A DNA stretch of 64,000 nucleotides from Aeromicrobium sp. Root236 (GCF_001428805.1 NZ_LMIS01000001.1:2612452-2676451), one strand, 5' to 3'; positions 51,400 through 61,380 are shown, numbered from the stretch's first letter. A program made the numbers and translations. The notes: a model not told the origin generated them from the letters alone.

Positions 51400-52377
51400 T
51401 CAGAACTCGGGGAGCCGCGGCACGTACGGGGCCTCGAGCCTGGCGATCTCGTCATCGCTCAGCGTGAGGTCCAGCGAGGCGACGGCATCGGCCAGGTGCA
51501 AAGGCTTGGTGGCCCCGACGATCGGCGCCGTGACGACCTCGTGCTGCCGCACCCACGCCAGCGCGACCTGCGCGCGGGACACCCCGCGCTCGGCGGCGAT
51601 CTCGCCGACCGCCGCCGCGATCGCCCGGTCGGAGTCCTCGGCCTGCTGGTAGTAGCCCTTGGCGACCTCGTCGCCGTCGCTGCGTGTCGTGCTCAGGTCA
51701 TCCCAGTCGCGGGTGAGACGGCCACGCGCGAGGGGGCTCCACGGGATCACGCCGATGCCCTCGTCGAGGCAGAACGGGTGCATCTCGCGCTCCTCCTCGC
51801 GTTGGACGAGGTTGTACTGGTCCTGCATCGAGATGAACGGGGTCCAGCCGTTGAGGTCGGCGGCGTGCTGGGCCTGGGCGAGCTGCCAGGCGTACATCGA
51901 GGAGGCGCCGATGAAGCGCGCCTTGCCGGCCCTGACGACCTCGTCGAGCGCCTCCATGGTCTCCTCGATCGGGACCTCGGGGTCCCAGCGGTGGATCTGG
52001 TAGAGGTCGACGTAGTCCGTGCCGAGCCGCCGCAGGCTCGCGTCGATCTGGGTCAGCACCGCGGTGCGCGACAGTCCACCGGTCGAGGGGTCGCCGCCCA
52101 TCGGGTAGAACAGCTTGGTCGCGATGACGACGTCCTCGCGCCGGGCGAAGTCGGCCAGCGCGCGGCCGACGATCTCCTCGCTGGTGCCGTCGGAGTACAT
52201 GTTGGCGGTGTCGAACGTCGTGATGCCGGCGTCGAGCGCCTGCTGGATGAAGGGCCGGCTCTGGTCCTCCGGCAGCGACCAGGGGTGCGTACCGCGATCC
52301 GGGTCGCCGTAGCTCATGCAGCCGAGGATGATGCTCGACACCTCGAGGTCGCTGGTTCCCAGCGTGACGCGGTCCAT
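51400..52377 (-). CDS. Aldo/keto reductase
   Basis: A 325-residue (beta/alpha)8 NADPH-dependent reductase: catalytic Asp/Tyr in [10 protein letters not shown], Lys in VVIATKLF, His in DLYQIHRWD, and C-terminal NADPH-binding [14 protein letters not shown]. Length and the [18 protein letters not shown] insertion resemble the YajO/AKR11-like group. It is monocistronic, ends 3 bases from the convergent GH16 stop and diverges from the nitroreductase-family gene. Substrate unknown. Confidence 0.88.
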   Translation of the reverse strand: MDRVTLGTSDLEVSSIILGCMSYGDPDRGTHPWSLPEDQSRPFIQQALDAGITTFDTANMYSDGTSEEIVGRALADFARREDVVIATKLFYPMGGDPSTGGLSRTAVLTQIDASLRRLGTDYVDLYQIHRWDPEVPIEETMEALDEVVRAGKARFIGASSMYAWQLAQAQHAADLNGWTPFISMQDQYNLVQREEEREMHPFCLDEGIGVIPWSPLARGRLTRDWDDLSTTRSDGDEVAKGYYQQAEDSDRAIAAAVGEIAAERGVSRAQVALAWVRQHEVVTAPIVGATKPLHLADAVASLDLTLSDDEIARLEAPYVPRLPEF

Positions 52378-52434
52378 GACCCGATCATGCCGTGCCCCGC
52401 CAGCAGGTGTTGGGAGGTCTGGCAGTCTGGAGGC

Positions 52435-52872
52435 ATGCCATTGACCGGAGAGTACGCACCGAGCACGTCCGACTGGGCCCGCGAGCAGGCCGAGCTGTTC
52501 GAGAGCACCAACGGCGCCGAGGGCAACACGTTGCAAGGGCGCCCGATCATCCTGCTGACGACACTCGGCGCGACCTCGGGCAAGCTCCGCAAGACCGCGC
52601 TGATGCGGGTCGAGCACGACGGCCAGTACGCCATCGTCGCCTCACGAGGTGGAGCGCCGAAGCACCCGAGCTGGTACTACAACGTCGTCAACGCGCCGTT
52701 GGTCGAGCTGCAGGACGGCCCGGTCCGCAAGGACTACGTGCCGCGCGAGCTCAGCGGCGAGGAGCGGGACATCTGGTGGGCCCGGGCGTTGGAGGTCTGG
52801 CCGGACTACGCGAACTACCAGAAGAAGACCGACCGGATCATCCCGGTCTTCCTGCTGACCCCCGTCGACTGA
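52435..52872 (+). CDS. Deazaflavin (F420)-dependent nitroreductase family protein
   Basis: A 145-residue split-barrel protein: [49 protein letters not shown]-type core is the Ddn/FDOR-A signature, with the TSGKxRKTPL-like loop for F420 binding. Actinobacterial homologues reduce quinones or unsaturated compounds. An AGG ribosome site precedes ATG 52435. It stands alone between divergent and same-strand genes. Confidence 0.87.
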   Translation: MPLTGEYAPSTSDWAREQAELFESTNGAEGNTLQGRPIILLTTLGATSGKLRKTALMRVEHDGQYAIVASRGGAPKHPSWYYNVVNAPLVELQDGPVRKDYVPRELSGEERDIWWARALEVWPDYANYQKKTDRIIPVFLLTPVD

Positions 52873-52999
52873 CGCGAGGCCGCCTGGTCTCACCCCGCGG
52901 GACGGCTCGTACGACGCCGCCCCGGTGAACCCTGCGTGTGTGAGGATTCCGGTCAACGGATTCCGCGATCCGACCGCCCCTCCACACGAATGGACGACG

Positions 53000-54691
53000 A
53001 TGTCGACGTATCGCGGACCCCTGTCATCAGCCAATGGAATCTCGCGCAGGTCCTTCGTCAGGGCCGCTTCGCTGGCGGTGCCCGTGACGTTCCTCGCCAC
53101 GTCCGGCGCGCCCTTGAGGCTCGGGGAACGTGCCACAGCTGCTTCGGTGGCCACCTCGACGTACACGCACCCCGGGCTCCTGCACACGCTCTCCGACCTC
53201 AACCGCATCTCCGCCCGGACCGGCACCGAGCCGTGGGCGGGGGGCTGGGCCCGGCTCACCGCCAACGGTCGGTCGGGTGCGACCTGGACGCCTCGCCCGG
53301 TCGAGACCGTCATCCGGGGCGGCACCGGACAGAACTACGGGCCGTTGTTCACCGACATCCATGCGGCGTACCAGAACGCCCTGCGGTGGCGCATCTCCGG
53401 CGACGAGGCCCACGGTGTAGCAGCGGTGCGGATCCTCAACGCGTGGTCCGCGACCCTCAAGACGGTCACCGGCAACGCCGACCGGTTCCTCGCCGCGGGC
53501 ATCTACGGCTACCAGTTCGCGAACGCGGCGGAGCTCGTCCGCGACCGTCCTGACTTCGAGCTCGCGCGGTTCCGAGACATGCTGCTCTCGATCTTCCACC
53601 CGATGAACGAGCAGTTCCTCACCGACCACAACGGCGCGGTGATCACGAACTATTGGGCCAACTGGGACCTCTGCAACATGGCCTCGATCCTCGCGATCGG
53701 CATCTTCACCGACCGCGACGACCTCGTCGACCGGGCCGTCGACTACTTCCACACGGGTGCCGGCAACGGCTCCCTCGCGCACGCCGTGCCGTACGTCCAC
53801 GACGAGGGACTCGGGCAGTGGCAGGAGAGCGGCCGGGACCAGGGCCACACCATCATGGGGATCGGCCTCATGGGCGCGTTCTGCGAGATGGCGTGGAACC
53901 AGGGGATCGACTGCTACGGAGCTGACGACAACCGCTTCCTGAAAGGTGCTGAATACGTCGCGAGGTACAACCTCGGCCACGACGTGCCGTTCACGCCGTA
54001 CACCTGGCAGTCGGGGCCGCGCGCGACGACCGCCTCGCACGCCGGTTGGCAGACGCAGACCGTGCCCGGTGCAGGAGGCCGCGGCCAGGGCCGGCCCGTG
54101 TGGGACCAGGTGCTGGGGCACTACTCGGGCCGCATGGGGCTCGACACCCCGTGGGTCGCCGAGATCGCCGCGAGCCTGCGGCCCGACGGCGGCGGCGGGG
54201 ACTACGGGCCGAACTCCGGCGGCTACGACCAGCTGGGCTTCGGCACCCTCACGCAGTACGTCGGCACAACCGGCCGCCGGGTGACGCGGCTACAGAGCTT
54301 CAACAAACCGAGAAGCTACGTGCGGCACGCGGGATCGGTCGTTCGTCTGCAGTCGACGTCCTCGCCGATCAGGCCCTCGGAGTTCCGTGTGGTTGCCGGC
54401 CTTGCAGGCACGTCTCGCGGGCGGGTGTCGTTCGAAGCCGTGAACGCGCCCGGGCACTTCTTGCGGCACCGCGGCTTCGAGCTGCGCCTCGTCCGGAACG
54501 ACCGCTCGAAGGAGTTCGCCGCGCATGCCACGTTCATCCCCGTGGCGGGGCTGGCGGACGTGCGGCTGACGTCCTTCAGGGCGCACAACCTCCCTGATCG
54601 CCACCTCCGGCACAACGGCCTTGGCCTTCGGCTCGACGTGATCCGAAGCGCGACCGCCCGTGCCGACGCGACGTTCCGCATGGTCGACTGA
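53000..54691 (+). CDS. Tat-exported lyase-like protein with C-terminal AbfB domain
   Basis: A 563-residue exported protein. The N-terminus has a Tat signal (ISRRSFVRAASLAVPVTFLATSG). The middle (about 55-420) is a helical (alpha/alpha) domain with conserved Asn/His/Tyr (TNYWANWDLCNM, HTGAGNGSLAHAVPYVHDEGLGQWQESGRDQGHT) like alginate-lyase-type polysaccharide lyases. The C-terminal about 140 residues hold three FN/HxLRH repeats (RSYVRHAG, HFLRHRGF, RHLRHNGL), the beta-trefoil of AbfB/CBM42 that binds arabinofuranose side chains. Polysaccharide degradation is likely; the exact polymer is not. Start ATG 53000 places the twin Arg at 16-17. Confidence 0.83.
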   Translation: MSTYRGPLSSANGISRRSFVRAASLAVPVTFLATSGAPLRLGERATAASVATSTYTHPGLLHTLSDLNRISARTGTEPWAGGWARLTANGRSGATWTPRPVETVIRGGTGQNYGPLFTDIHAAYQNALRWRISGDEAHGVAAVRILNAWSATLKTVTGNADRFLAAGIYGYQFANAAELVRDRPDFELARFRDMLLSIFHPMNEQFLTDHNGAVITNYWANWDLCNMASILAIGIFTDRDDLVDRAVDYFHTGAGNGSLAHAVPYVHDEGLGQWQESGRDQGHTIMGIGLMGAFCEMAWNQGIDCYGADDNRFLKGAEYVARYNLGHDVPFTPYTWQSGPRATTASHAGWQTQTVPGAGGRGQGRPVWDQVLGHYSGRMGLDTPWVAEIAASLRPDGGGGDYGPNSGGYDQLGFGTLTQYVGTTGRRVTRLQSFNKPRSYVRHAGSVVRLQSTSSPIRPSEFRVVAGLAGTSRGRVSFEAVNAPGHFLRHRGFELRLVRNDRSKEFAAHATFIPVAGLADVRLTSFRAHNLPDRHLRHNGLGLRLDVIRSATARADATFRMVD

Positions 54692-54692
54692 G

Positions 54693-55487
54693 TCAGGGCA
54701 CGATCGAGTCGACGTAGCCGCCGTCCACCCGTACGGCGGCGCCTGTCGTCGCGGACGCCAGCGGTGAGCTCAGGTAGGCCACCAGGTTGGCGATCTCCTC
54801 GGGCTCGATCAGGCGCTGCAGCAACGACTGGGGACGGTGGACGCGCATGAACTCGGCCTGCGCCTCGTCCCACGGCAGCTCGTCGCCGACCAGCGACCGT
54901 ACGAAGTCCTCGACGCCACCGGTGTGGGTCGGCCCGGCGATGACGGAGTTGACCGTGACGCCGGAGCCGGCCGCCTCCTTGGCGAAACCTCGCGACACGG
55001 CCAGGAGCGCGGTCTTGGACATCCCGTAGTGCACCATCTCGACCGGGATGACGACGGCCGAGTCGCTGGCGATGTTCTGCACGCGGCCCCAGCCCCGCGC
55101 CATCATGCCGGGCAGATAGGTGCGGATGAGGCGGACGGCGCTCATGACGTTGACGTCGAAGTAGCGGCGCCATTCCTCGTCGGTGATCTCGAGCGCAGGG
55201 CGGGCTTCGAAGATGCCGAGGTTGTTGGTCAGGATGTCGATGTCGGGCAGGAGCGAGACGACTTGTGCCACCCCGTCGTCCGTCGTGACGTCGGCGGCGA
55301 CCTCGACGAGGTCCGCCTCGGGCACCAACCCGCGGATCTCGTCGACCGCGCGGGACACCGAGTCGTCGCTGCGCCCGTTGACGCCGACCCGCGCGCCTGC
55401 ACCGGCGAGAGCCGTGGCGATGGCGAGACCGATGCCCTGGGTCGATCCGGTCACGAGGGCGGTGCGTCCGTTGAGGTCGATCTGCAT
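54693..55487 (-). CDS. SDR family oxidoreductase
   Basis: A 264-residue [12 protein letters not shown] cofactor loop, NNLGIF, catalytic YGMSK in [12 protein letters not shown] and end [16 protein letters not shown]. All catalytic residues are present. It abuts the convergent lyase gene with only one base between stops, and diverges from the aldo/keto reductase at 55573. Typical of 3-oxoacyl reductase-like proteins; substrate unknown. Confidence 0.87.
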   Translation of the reverse strand: MQIDLNGRTALVTGSTQGIGLAIATALAGAGARVGVNGRSDDSVSRAVDEIRGLVPEADLVEVAADVTTDDGVAQVVSLLPDIDILTNNLGIFEARPALEITDEEWRRYFDVNVMSAVRLIRTYLPGMMARGWGRVQNIASDSAVVIPVEMVHYGMSKTALLAVSRGFAKEAAGSGVTVNSVIAGPTHTGGVEDFVRSLVGDELPWDEAQAEFMRVHRPQSLLQRLIEPEEIANLVAYLSSPLASATTGAAVRVDGGYVDSIVP

Positions 55488-55572
55488 GCGATCCACTGTG
55501 GCACGCAGCGGCAACGGTGCCGAGTGGCCGGGCGCCCGGAATATCTCGACGCTGAGCCTCCTTGACCCCGGC

Positions 55573-56436
55573 ATGACTTCCACACTCTCCGCAACCACGT
55601 CCGGCACGTTCCAGCTCGGTGGCGACCTCTCGGTCGTACGCCTCGGGTACGGCGCGATGCAGATCACCGGCGACGGCGTCTGGGGCGAGCCCCGCGACCG
55701 CGACGAGGCCGTCAGCGTCCTCCGCCGTGCGGTCGAGCTCGGCGTGACGTTCATCGACACCGCCGACTCCTACGGGCCCAACGTGTCCGAGGAGATCATC
55801 CGTGAGGCGCTGCACCCGTACGCCGACGACGTCGTGGTCGCCACGAAGGCCGGTCTCACCCGCACGGGTCCCGGCGAGTGGATCCCGGTCGGCCGTCCCG
55901 CGTACCTCAAGCAGCAGGTCGAGCTCAGCCTGCGCCGCCTGGGCGTCGACCGCATCGACCTGATCCAGCTGCACCGCATCGACCCCGAGGTCCCGGTCGC
56001 GGACCAGGTCGGCGCGTTCAAGGAGCTGCAGGAGCAGGGCAAGGTGCGCCACATCGGTCTGAGCGAGGTCACCGTCGACGAGCTCAAGGAGGCACAGAAG
56101 ACCGCCGAGATCGTGTCGGTCCAGAACCTCTACAACCTCGCCGACCGGCGTGCCGAGGCGCTGCTCGACCACGTGACGGACGAGGGCATCGCGTTCATCC
56201 CGTGGTTCCCGCTCGCCACAGGTGGCCTGGTCAAGGATGGCGGCCCGCTCGTCGAGATCGCGAAGGAGCAGGGCGCGACGCCGTCGCAGCTCGCCCTCGC
56301 GTGGCTGCTGAAGCGCTCGCCCGTCGTGCTGCCGATCCCGGGCACGTCGACCGTGTCGCACCTGGAGGACAACATCGGCGGCGCGGCGATCGAGTTGACC
56401 GACGAGCAGTTCCAGGCGCTGTCCGACGCTGTCTGA
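55573..56436 (+). CDS. Aldo/keto reductase, oxidoreductase YdbC/AKR13-like
   Basis: A 287-residue aldo/keto reductase with catalytic [10 protein letters not shown] (Asp/Tyr), VVVATKAG (Lys) and LIQLHRID (His), and NADPH-site [14 protein letters not shown]. The short length and [19 protein letters not shown] start fit AKR13-type bacterial enzymes. Start ATG 55573. It stands alone. Confidence 0.87.
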   Translation: MTSTLSATTSGTFQLGGDLSVVRLGYGAMQITGDGVWGEPRDRDEAVSVLRRAVELGVTFIDTADSYGPNVSEEIIREALHPYADDVVVATKAGLTRTGPGEWIPVGRPAYLKQQVELSLRRLGVDRIDLIQLHRIDPEVPVADQVGAFKELQEQGKVRHIGLSEVTVDELKEAQKTAEIVSVQNLYNLADRRAEALLDHVTDEGIAFIPWFPLATGGLVKDGGPLVEIAKEQGATPSQLALAWLLKRSPVVLPIPGTSTVSHLEDNIGGAAIELTDEQFQALSDAV

Positions 56437-56467
56437 CCCGTTGCGGGTGGCCCGACATGATGGGGAC

Positions 56468-57598
56468 ATGCATCCCCTGCGTGAGCTGACCCTCGAGGAC
56501 CTGCGCCGCCGCACGAGCGTGAAGTGGCGGGAGTACGACCCGGACGTGCTGCCCCTGTGGGTCGCCGAGATGGACGTACGTCTCGCCGAGCCGATCGCTC
56601 GTGCGGTCAACGCGGCGGTCGCCGAGGGTGATACGGGCTATCCGCACGGCACGGCGTACGCGGAGGCGTTCGTCGCGTTCGCGAGCCAGAGGTGGTCGTG
56701 GACGGTCGATCCGGGCCGTACGTCACTCGTCGCCGATGTCATGACGGGCATCGTCGAGGCGATCCGCCTGGTGTCCTCGCCCGGTGACCCCGTCGTGGTG
56801 AACCCTCCGGTCTATCCGCCGTTCTTCGGATACGTCGAGCACGCCGGCCGGAATGTCGTCGAGGCGCCGCTCGGCGATCATGGCCGGCTCGACCTCGATG
56901 CGCTCGAGGCGGCGTTCATCCGTGCCGGCTCCGAGGGCCGCCCGGTGACGTACCTCCTGTGCAACCCGCAGAACCCCACGGCTGTCGTGCACACCGCAGA
57001 GGAGCTGGGCGGCGTCGCGGCCCTTGCCCAGACGTACGCGGTGCGGGTCGTGGTCGACGAGATCCACGCACCGCTGGTCGCCGAGGGCTTCGTGCCCTAT
57101 CTGACCGTGCCCGGCGCCGCGAACGCGTTCAGCCTCGTGTCGGCCACCAAGGCCTGGAACCTCGCCGGCATGAAGGCCGCCCTGCTGGTCGCGGGCGAGG
57201 ATGCCGCGGCCGACCTGGCCCGGTTGCCCGAGATCGTGGGCCACGGGCCGAGCCACTTCGGCGACCTGGCGCACACGACGGCGTTCCGTGAAGGCGGCGA
57301 CTGGCTCGACGCCCTGCACGCCGACCTCGCCGACAACCGGAAGCTGCTCGCAGACCTCCTCGCCGAGCACCTCCCGGCAGCCCGTTGGGGCGAGGGCCCC
57401 GGGACGTTCCTCGCGTGGATCGACTGCCGCGACCTGGGCCTCGGCGACGACCCAGCGGAGGCGTTCCTCGAGCGCGGCCGGGTGGCGGTCAACTCCGGCC
57501 TGCCGTTCCACAACGGCGCGGGTCACGTACGCCTCAACTTCGGCACGACGCCCGACGTCCTCACCGAGGCCGTGGAGCGGATGGGCCGCGTCGTCTGA
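56468..57598 (+). CDS. PLP-dependent C-S lyase / aminotransferase, PatB/MalY type
   Basis: A 376-residue fold-type I PLP enzyme. The Schiff-base Lys is in [12 protein letters not shown] near residue 226, with [10 protein letters not shown] and [11 protein letters not shown] (Asp/Tyr-like ring contacts) and the N-terminal [36 protein letters not shown]-type start of MalY/PatB cystathionine beta-lyases. It probably cleaves cystathionine or cysteine conjugates, feeding methionine synthesis or sulfur recovery. Confidence 0.88.
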   Translation: MHPLRELTLEDLRRRTSVKWREYDPDVLPLWVAEMDVRLAEPIARAVNAAVAEGDTGYPHGTAYAEAFVAFASQRWSWTVDPGRTSLVADVMTGIVEAIRLVSSPGDPVVVNPPVYPPFFGYVEHAGRNVVEAPLGDHGRLDLDALEAAFIRAGSEGRPVTYLLCNPQNPTAVVHTAEELGGVAALAQTYAVRVVVDEIHAPLVAEGFVPYLTVPGAANAFSLVSATKAWNLAGMKAALLVAGEDAAADLARLPEIVGHGPSHFGDLAHTTAFREGGDWLDALHADLADNRKLLADLLAEHLPAARWGEGPGTFLAWIDCRDLGLGDDPAEAFLERGRVAVNSGLPFHNGAGHVRLNFGTTPDVLTEAVERMGRVV

Positions 57599-57651
57599 GG
57601 CTGCGTACGACTCGACGTGCCGACCCGGTGAGGGCGACCTAGCGTTGAGGC

Positions 57652-58083
57652 ATGGGTGAGTCACCGAAACCTGAGCACACACGGCCCGAGGGGGTCGACG
57701 ACGTCACGGTCGAGGCGCTGGGCAAGCTGAGCGAGGCCCTCGAGGTCATCGAGGAGGCCCGTGGGCTGCTCTACACGTTCCACCGCCGCACCGGCGAGGC
57801 CGACCTGGCGCTCGACGAGGCGGTCGACCTGTTCCGCCGCGCCGGCCACGACGAGATCGCCGACCGGCTCTCGACCGAGCTGATCGGCCGCAACGTGCTC
57901 GAGGGGCGCTGGACGTTCCAGGTCGTCGAGGAGTACGACGCGGGCTACTACGCCGCCTTCAAGGAGCACGAGAGGTCCGCGCGCGAGGCGCTCGCTGACG
58001 GGCGTACGCACCTGTTCGAGGCCGAGATGAAAGAGGACCGGCGCACGCACGGCCGTCGGCACCACGAGGCGACTCCCGATTGA
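57652..58083 (+). CDS. Conserved hypothetical acidic helical protein
   Basis: A 143-residue soluble protein, strongly helical and charged: TVEALGKLSEALEVIEEARGLLYTFHRRTGEADLALDEAV and a His/Arg-rich end (MKEDRRTHGRRHHEATPD). No family named. Its stop lies inside the putative sigma-B promoter of the next gene. Confidence 0.72.
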   Translation: MGESPKPEHTRPEGVDDVTVEALGKLSEALEVIEEARGLLYTFHRRTGEADLALDEAVDLFRRAGHDEIADRLSTELIGRNVLEGRWTFQVVEEYDAGYYAAFKEHERSAREALADGRTHLFEAEMKEDRRTHGRRHHEATPD

Positions 58084-58086
58084 GGC

Positions 58087-58111
58087 GGTTACGGCTCGGC
58101 GAACCGGGTAC
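58087..58111 (+). promoter_or_regulatory. Putative sigma-B/SigF-type stress promoter
   Basis: GGTT (58087-58090) and GGGTAC (58106-58111), 15 bases apart, match the GGTT..GGGTA pattern of actinobacterial group-3 stress sigma factors. It sits about 30 bases upstream of the csbD-like start. Confidence 0.65.
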
Positions 58112-58141
58112 GTGAAGTGGAGCCGATGAAAGGAGTTCCTC

Positions 58142-58315
58142 ATGGGACTGGATGACAAGCTGAGCAACGCCGCCGAGGACGCCAAGGGCAAGGCCAAGGA
58201 GGCCGTCGGCGGAGCGACCAACGACGACGAGCTCGAGCGCCAGGGCAAGACCGACCAGGCCAAGTCCGACCTCAAGGACGCAGCCGAGAACGTCAAGGAC
58301 GCCTTCAAGCACTGA
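58142..58315 (+). CDS. CsbD family stress protein
   Basis: A 57-residue, very hydrophilic protein rich in Lys, Asp, Glu and Ala: starts MGLDDKLSNAAEDAKGKAKE, and contains the typical KEAVGGATNDDELERQGKTDQ core of CsbD proteins. CsbD is a general-stress protein of unknown biochemistry. AAAGGAG precedes the ATG, a stress-sigma-like promoter lies upstream and a strong terminator follows, so it is a single-gene unit. Confidence 0.9.
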   Translation: MGLDDKLSNAAEDAKGKAKEAVGGATNDDELERQGKTDQAKSDLKDAAENVKDAFKH

Positions 58316-58327
58316 GCAACCCACAAG

Positions 58328-58361
58328 GAGCGCCCCGACCGCCTGGTCGGGGCGCTCTTCT
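58328..58361 (+). terminator. Rho-independent-type terminator after CsbD gene
   Basis: GAGCGCCCCGACC-GCCT-GGTCGGGGCGCTC is a perfect 13-bp stem with a 4-nt loop followed by TTCT, 12 bases after the CsbD stop. Confidence 0.85.
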
Positions 58362-58408
58362 GTACGCCCGAGGGAGCGGTGGGAGAGTCGCCCATCAGGT
58401 TGCCGGAT

Positions 58409-58459
58409 GGGCGAGCAGGTCACCGCTCACCGGCGTGAGGGGCGAGCAGGTCACCGCTC
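58409..58459. repeat. Short tandem-like direct repeat
   Basis: GGGCGAGCAGGTCACCGCTC occurs at 58409-58428 and again at 58440-58459, a 31-base period, just before the end of the minus-strand hydrolase gene. Function unknown; it may be replication slippage. Confidence 0.7.
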
Positions 58460-58463
58460 CGCG

Positions 58464-59207
58464 TCAGGGCAGCGCTTCGAGCACCTCGAGCGTCCGTGCC
58501 CAGGCCGATGACCGAGGCTCGATGACGTCGAAGTGGCCGCCGTCGACCTCGATGAGCTCGGCATCACCGCCGGCGGCGTTCGTCCGGTCGACGTACGTGA
58601 TCGACTGGCTGATCGGCACGGTGTCGTCGTCCGCGGCGTGCACGCACCGGACCGGCACGCCGAGGGGGATCTGGACGCTGGGGTCTGCGTACGTCGTGTC
58701 GGTGTGGTCGCCCATGAACGCCCGCGCAGCACCGCTGCCGAGATGCACTGCCGTGTCGAAGTCGAGCACCCCCGCCTGCGAGATCGCGGCGGTGACCGGC
58801 ACGGCGACGGCAGCCCAGGGCGTACCGGCAAGACCGGGCCGCCCGGCCGCCCACACCGCGAGGTGACCGCCCGCCGAGTGCCCCATCGTGATGACGCGCG
58901 AGGTGTCGAGCCCGTCGACGGAGGCGAGCGCGTCGATGCCCGCTGCGACGTCGTCGAGGGTCTGCGGGTAGCCGCCACCGTTGCCCACCCGGCGGTACTC
59001 CAGGTTGTACGCCGTCCAGCCGTGCTCGACGAGCGACGCCGCGAGCGGGCGACCGAGCGAGAGGTCGTACCTGGCGCGCCAGAATCCACCGTGGACGACG
59101 ACGACCACGCCCTTCGAGGGCCCGTCAGGCCGGCTGAGCTCGCCGAGCTGCTCCGGGTCGTCCCCGTACCGGATGAGATCCACGTCAGCCTCCTGTGCCG
59201 TCGGCAT
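58464..59207 (-). CDS. Alpha/beta hydrolase (dienelactone hydrolase/kynurenine formamidase-like)
   Basis: A 247-residue serine hydrolase: oxyanion-hole VVVVHGGFWRARYD, nucleophile Ser in ITMGHSAGGHLAVW, acid in HAADDDTVPI and His in VDGGHFDVIEP complete the triad. The HGGFW motif is typical of kynurenine formamidase-like esterases. Start ATG 59207 (MPTAQEADVDLIRYG); a longer start at 59252 would overlap the divergent antiporter promoter. Confidence 0.86.
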   Translation of the reverse strand: MPTAQEADVDLIRYGDDPEQLGELSRPDGPSKGVVVVVHGGFWRARYDLSLGRPLAASLVEHGWTAYNLEYRRVGNGGGYPQTLDDVAAGIDALASVDGLDTSRVITMGHSAGGHLAVWAAGRPGLAGTPWAAVAVPVTAAISQAGVLDFDTAVHLGSGAARAFMGDHTDTTYADPSVQIPLGVPVRCVHAADDDTVPISQSITYVDRTNAAGGDAELIEVDGGHFDVIEPRSSAWARTLEVLEALP

Positions 59208-59281
59208 CGTATGCGTACGGTCAGGCGCACGCCCGGCGACCGATAGAATCATGATCCGTCGACACCATGGGAGGAGCCGTC

Positions 59282-60769
59282 ATGGATGCCGACCAGCTCG
59301 ACCAGTTCCTCCTGATCGGCTCCGGTGTCCTCGTGCTGGCGGTGCTCGCCGTACGCGTCTCGGTCACGGCGGGTCTGCCGTCACTGCTCGTCTACCTCTT
59401 CCTCGGCCTGATCCTCGGCAGCTCCGGGCTCGGCATCGAGTTCGCCGACGCCGACCTCGCGCACGCGCTGGGCTTCGGCGGCCTGGTGCTGATCCTCGCC
59501 GAGGGTGGTCTGACCACGAAGTGGGAGCACGTGAGGCCCAACCTCGGCTACGGCCTCCTGCTCGCGACGCTCGGGTCGATCGTCAGTGTCGCGGTCGTCG
59601 CCACTGGTGGGCACTACCTGCTCGACCTGCGGTGGGAGTTCGCGATCCTGCTCGCGGCGGTGCTCACGCCGACCGACGCGGCGGCCGTCTTCTCGGTGCT
59701 GCGCACCGTCCCCTTGCGCCACTCCGTGACCGGGACGCTCGAGGCCGAGTCCGGCCTCAACGACGCCCCGATCGTCGTGGTCGTCGTGGCGATCAGCGCC
59801 GGCGACGCCCTCGACCACGGCATATGGGCGCTGATCGGGCTGGTCGTGTTCGAGCTCATCGCCGGTGGCGCGATCGGCTTCGCCATCGGCTGGATCGGCG
59901 CCTACGGCCTGCGCCGGGTCGCCCTGCCGGCCTCGGGTCTCTACCCGCTCGTCGTGTTCGCCCTGGCGGTGTTCGCGTACGGCTCCGCGGCGTACGTCCA
60001 CGCCAGCGGCTTCGCGGCGGTGTACGTCGCGGCCCTCGTGCTCGGCAACACCGAGCTGCCACACCGCGTGGCGACGCGATCGTTCGTCGAGGGCATCGGC
60101 TGGCTCGCCCAGATCGGCCTGTTCGTGATGCTCGGCCTGCTCGCGAGTCCTGACGAGCTGCGCTGGTGGCACGTCTGGCACGGCCTCGCCGTCGGCGCGA
60201 TCCTCACGTTCGTGGCTCGTCCGCTGTCGGTCGCCGTGTGTGCGCGGTGGTTCAAGCGTGACGTCCGCGAGCAGCTGTTCGTCGGTTGGGCGGGGCTGCG
60301 CGGCGCGGTGCCCATCGTGCTCGCCACGATCCCGCTGGCCGCCGACGTCCCGGGCTCCCGTGACCTCTTCAACATCGTGTTCGTGGCCGTCGTCATCTAC
60401 ACGCTCGTGCAGGCGGCGCCGCTGGCCCGCCTCGCTGCGTGGTGCGGCGTGCTCAGCGACGAGGTGCGTGATGTCGAGGTCGAGGCGGCACCGCTCGAGC
60501 GGGTGTCGGCCGACCTCCTGCAGATCCACGTGCCCAAGGGCTCCCGGCTCGCGGGTGTCGAGATCGGCGAGCTGCGCCTGCCGGTCGGTGCGTCCGTGTC
60601 GATCATGGTCCGCGACGGCACGACGTTCGTGCCCCACCGAACGGACCGGATCGCGATCCACGACGACCTCCTGATCGTGGCCGACCGGGCCGTACGTGAG
60701 CGGGCCGAGGACCGGCTGCGAGCCGTCGGTCGTCACGGCCGTCTCGCCGGCTGGGGCCGGGATGGGTGA
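59282..60769 (+). CDS. K+/H+ antiporter, CPA1 family with RCK_C domain
   Basis: A 495-residue membrane protein: about 12 hydrophobic segments to residue about 390 with the CPA1 signatures LTPTDAAAVFSVL and ESGLNDAPIVV, then a cytosolic RCK_C/TrkA-C domain (about 410-480, LLQIHVPKGSRLAGVEIGELRLPVGASVSIMVRDG). Layout matches NhaP2/CvrA potassium/proton antiporters, used in cation and pH homeostasis. ATG 59282 is preceded by GGAGGAG; ATG 59267 lies before that site and is less likely. Confidence 0.9.
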   Translation: MDADQLDQFLLIGSGVLVLAVLAVRVSVTAGLPSLLVYLFLGLILGSSGLGIEFADADLAHALGFGGLVLILAEGGLTTKWEHVRPNLGYGLLLATLGSIVSVAVVATGGHYLLDLRWEFAILLAAVLTPTDAAAVFSVLRTVPLRHSVTGTLEAESGLNDAPIVVVVVAISAGDALDHGIWALIGLVVFELIAGGAIGFAIGWIGAYGLRRVALPASGLYPLVVFALAVFAYGSAAYVHASGFAAVYVAALVLGNTELPHRVATRSFVEGIGWLAQIGLFVMLGLLASPDELRWWHVWHGLAVGAILTFVARPLSVAVCARWFKRDVREQLFVGWAGLRGAVPIVLATIPLAADVPGSRDLFNIVFVAVVIYTLVQAAPLARLAAWCGVLSDEVRDVEVEAAPLERVSADLLQIHVPKGSRLAGVEIGELRLPVGASVSIMVRDGTTFVPHRTDRIAIHDDLLIVADRAVRERAEDRLRAVGRHGRLAGWGRDG

Positions 60770-60867
60770 AGCGAGCTCTGCGAGGGAGCGCCGAACTCAC
60801 GTTGAGCGATCGCGGCGAAGCCGCCTGATGACGAGACGACGCGAGGGGGCGTGGTGACGCAACAGGT

Positions 60868-61380
60868 CTAGGGCAGGACCGCGGGGACGCAGGCGCTGAT
60901 CTCGCGATCCGACGTGATGCGCGTCGGCGCCTTCTTGTGCAGGCCCGAGTAGTGGTCGCCCACGATCACGATGACACCGCTGTCGACCGTGATGTCGGGC
61001 TTGCGATAGGTGACCTTGTCCTTGAACTGACGCGCCACCAGGCGTACGCGCGGGTCACGCGGGTCGTCGGTCAGGATCGCGACGCGGCTGGGCTTGGTCG
61101 CGCTCTCGCTGTTGCTGATCGTGCCGCCGAGGAAGCCGTTGGTCTGCAGGTTGATCGTGACGCGGTTGGCGAGCCCGGCGCGGTTCGACGCGTTGAACAC
61201 GTTGACCGTGACGAGGTTGCTGTCGAGCCGCTGGCCCTTCTGGACGGTCTTGGTGGTGCACGTGGGCGCCGCGTCGGCGGTGTCGGCGCTCGACGTGAGC
61301 AACCGGAACCCGGTGAGGGCGCCGAACGCGAAGATCGCAGCGGCGACCACCAGCGTGAGCGCCTGATAAGCCCGGGTCAT
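60868..61380 (-). CDS. Membrane-anchored LytR_C domain protein
   Basis: A 170-residue protein with an N-terminal membrane segment (ALTLVVAAAIFAFGALTGFRLL, about 7-28) and an extracellular LytR/CpsA/Psr C-terminal domain: LVTVNVFNASNRAGLANRVTINLQTNGF and a second half ending VIVIVGDHYSGL. These domains are linked to cell-wall polymer attachment. It overlaps the upstream gene's stop as ATGA (61377-61380), so the two are co-translated. Confidence 0.86.
   Translation of the reverse strand: MTRAYQALTLVVAAAIFAFGALTGFRLLTSSADTADAAPTCTTKTVQKGQRLDSNLVTVNVFNASNRAGLANRVTINLQTNGFLGGTISNSESATKPSRVAILTDDPRDPRVRLVARQFKDKVTYRKPDITVDSGVIVIVGDHYSGLHKKAPTRITSDREISACVPAVLP

Noticed and set aside
60770-60867. 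Third copy of the MSERQ element after the antiporter gene
   Set aside because: The GCGAG/GAGCGCC wording is similar, but there is no MSERQ frame, no matching hairpin and no downstream start on that strand.
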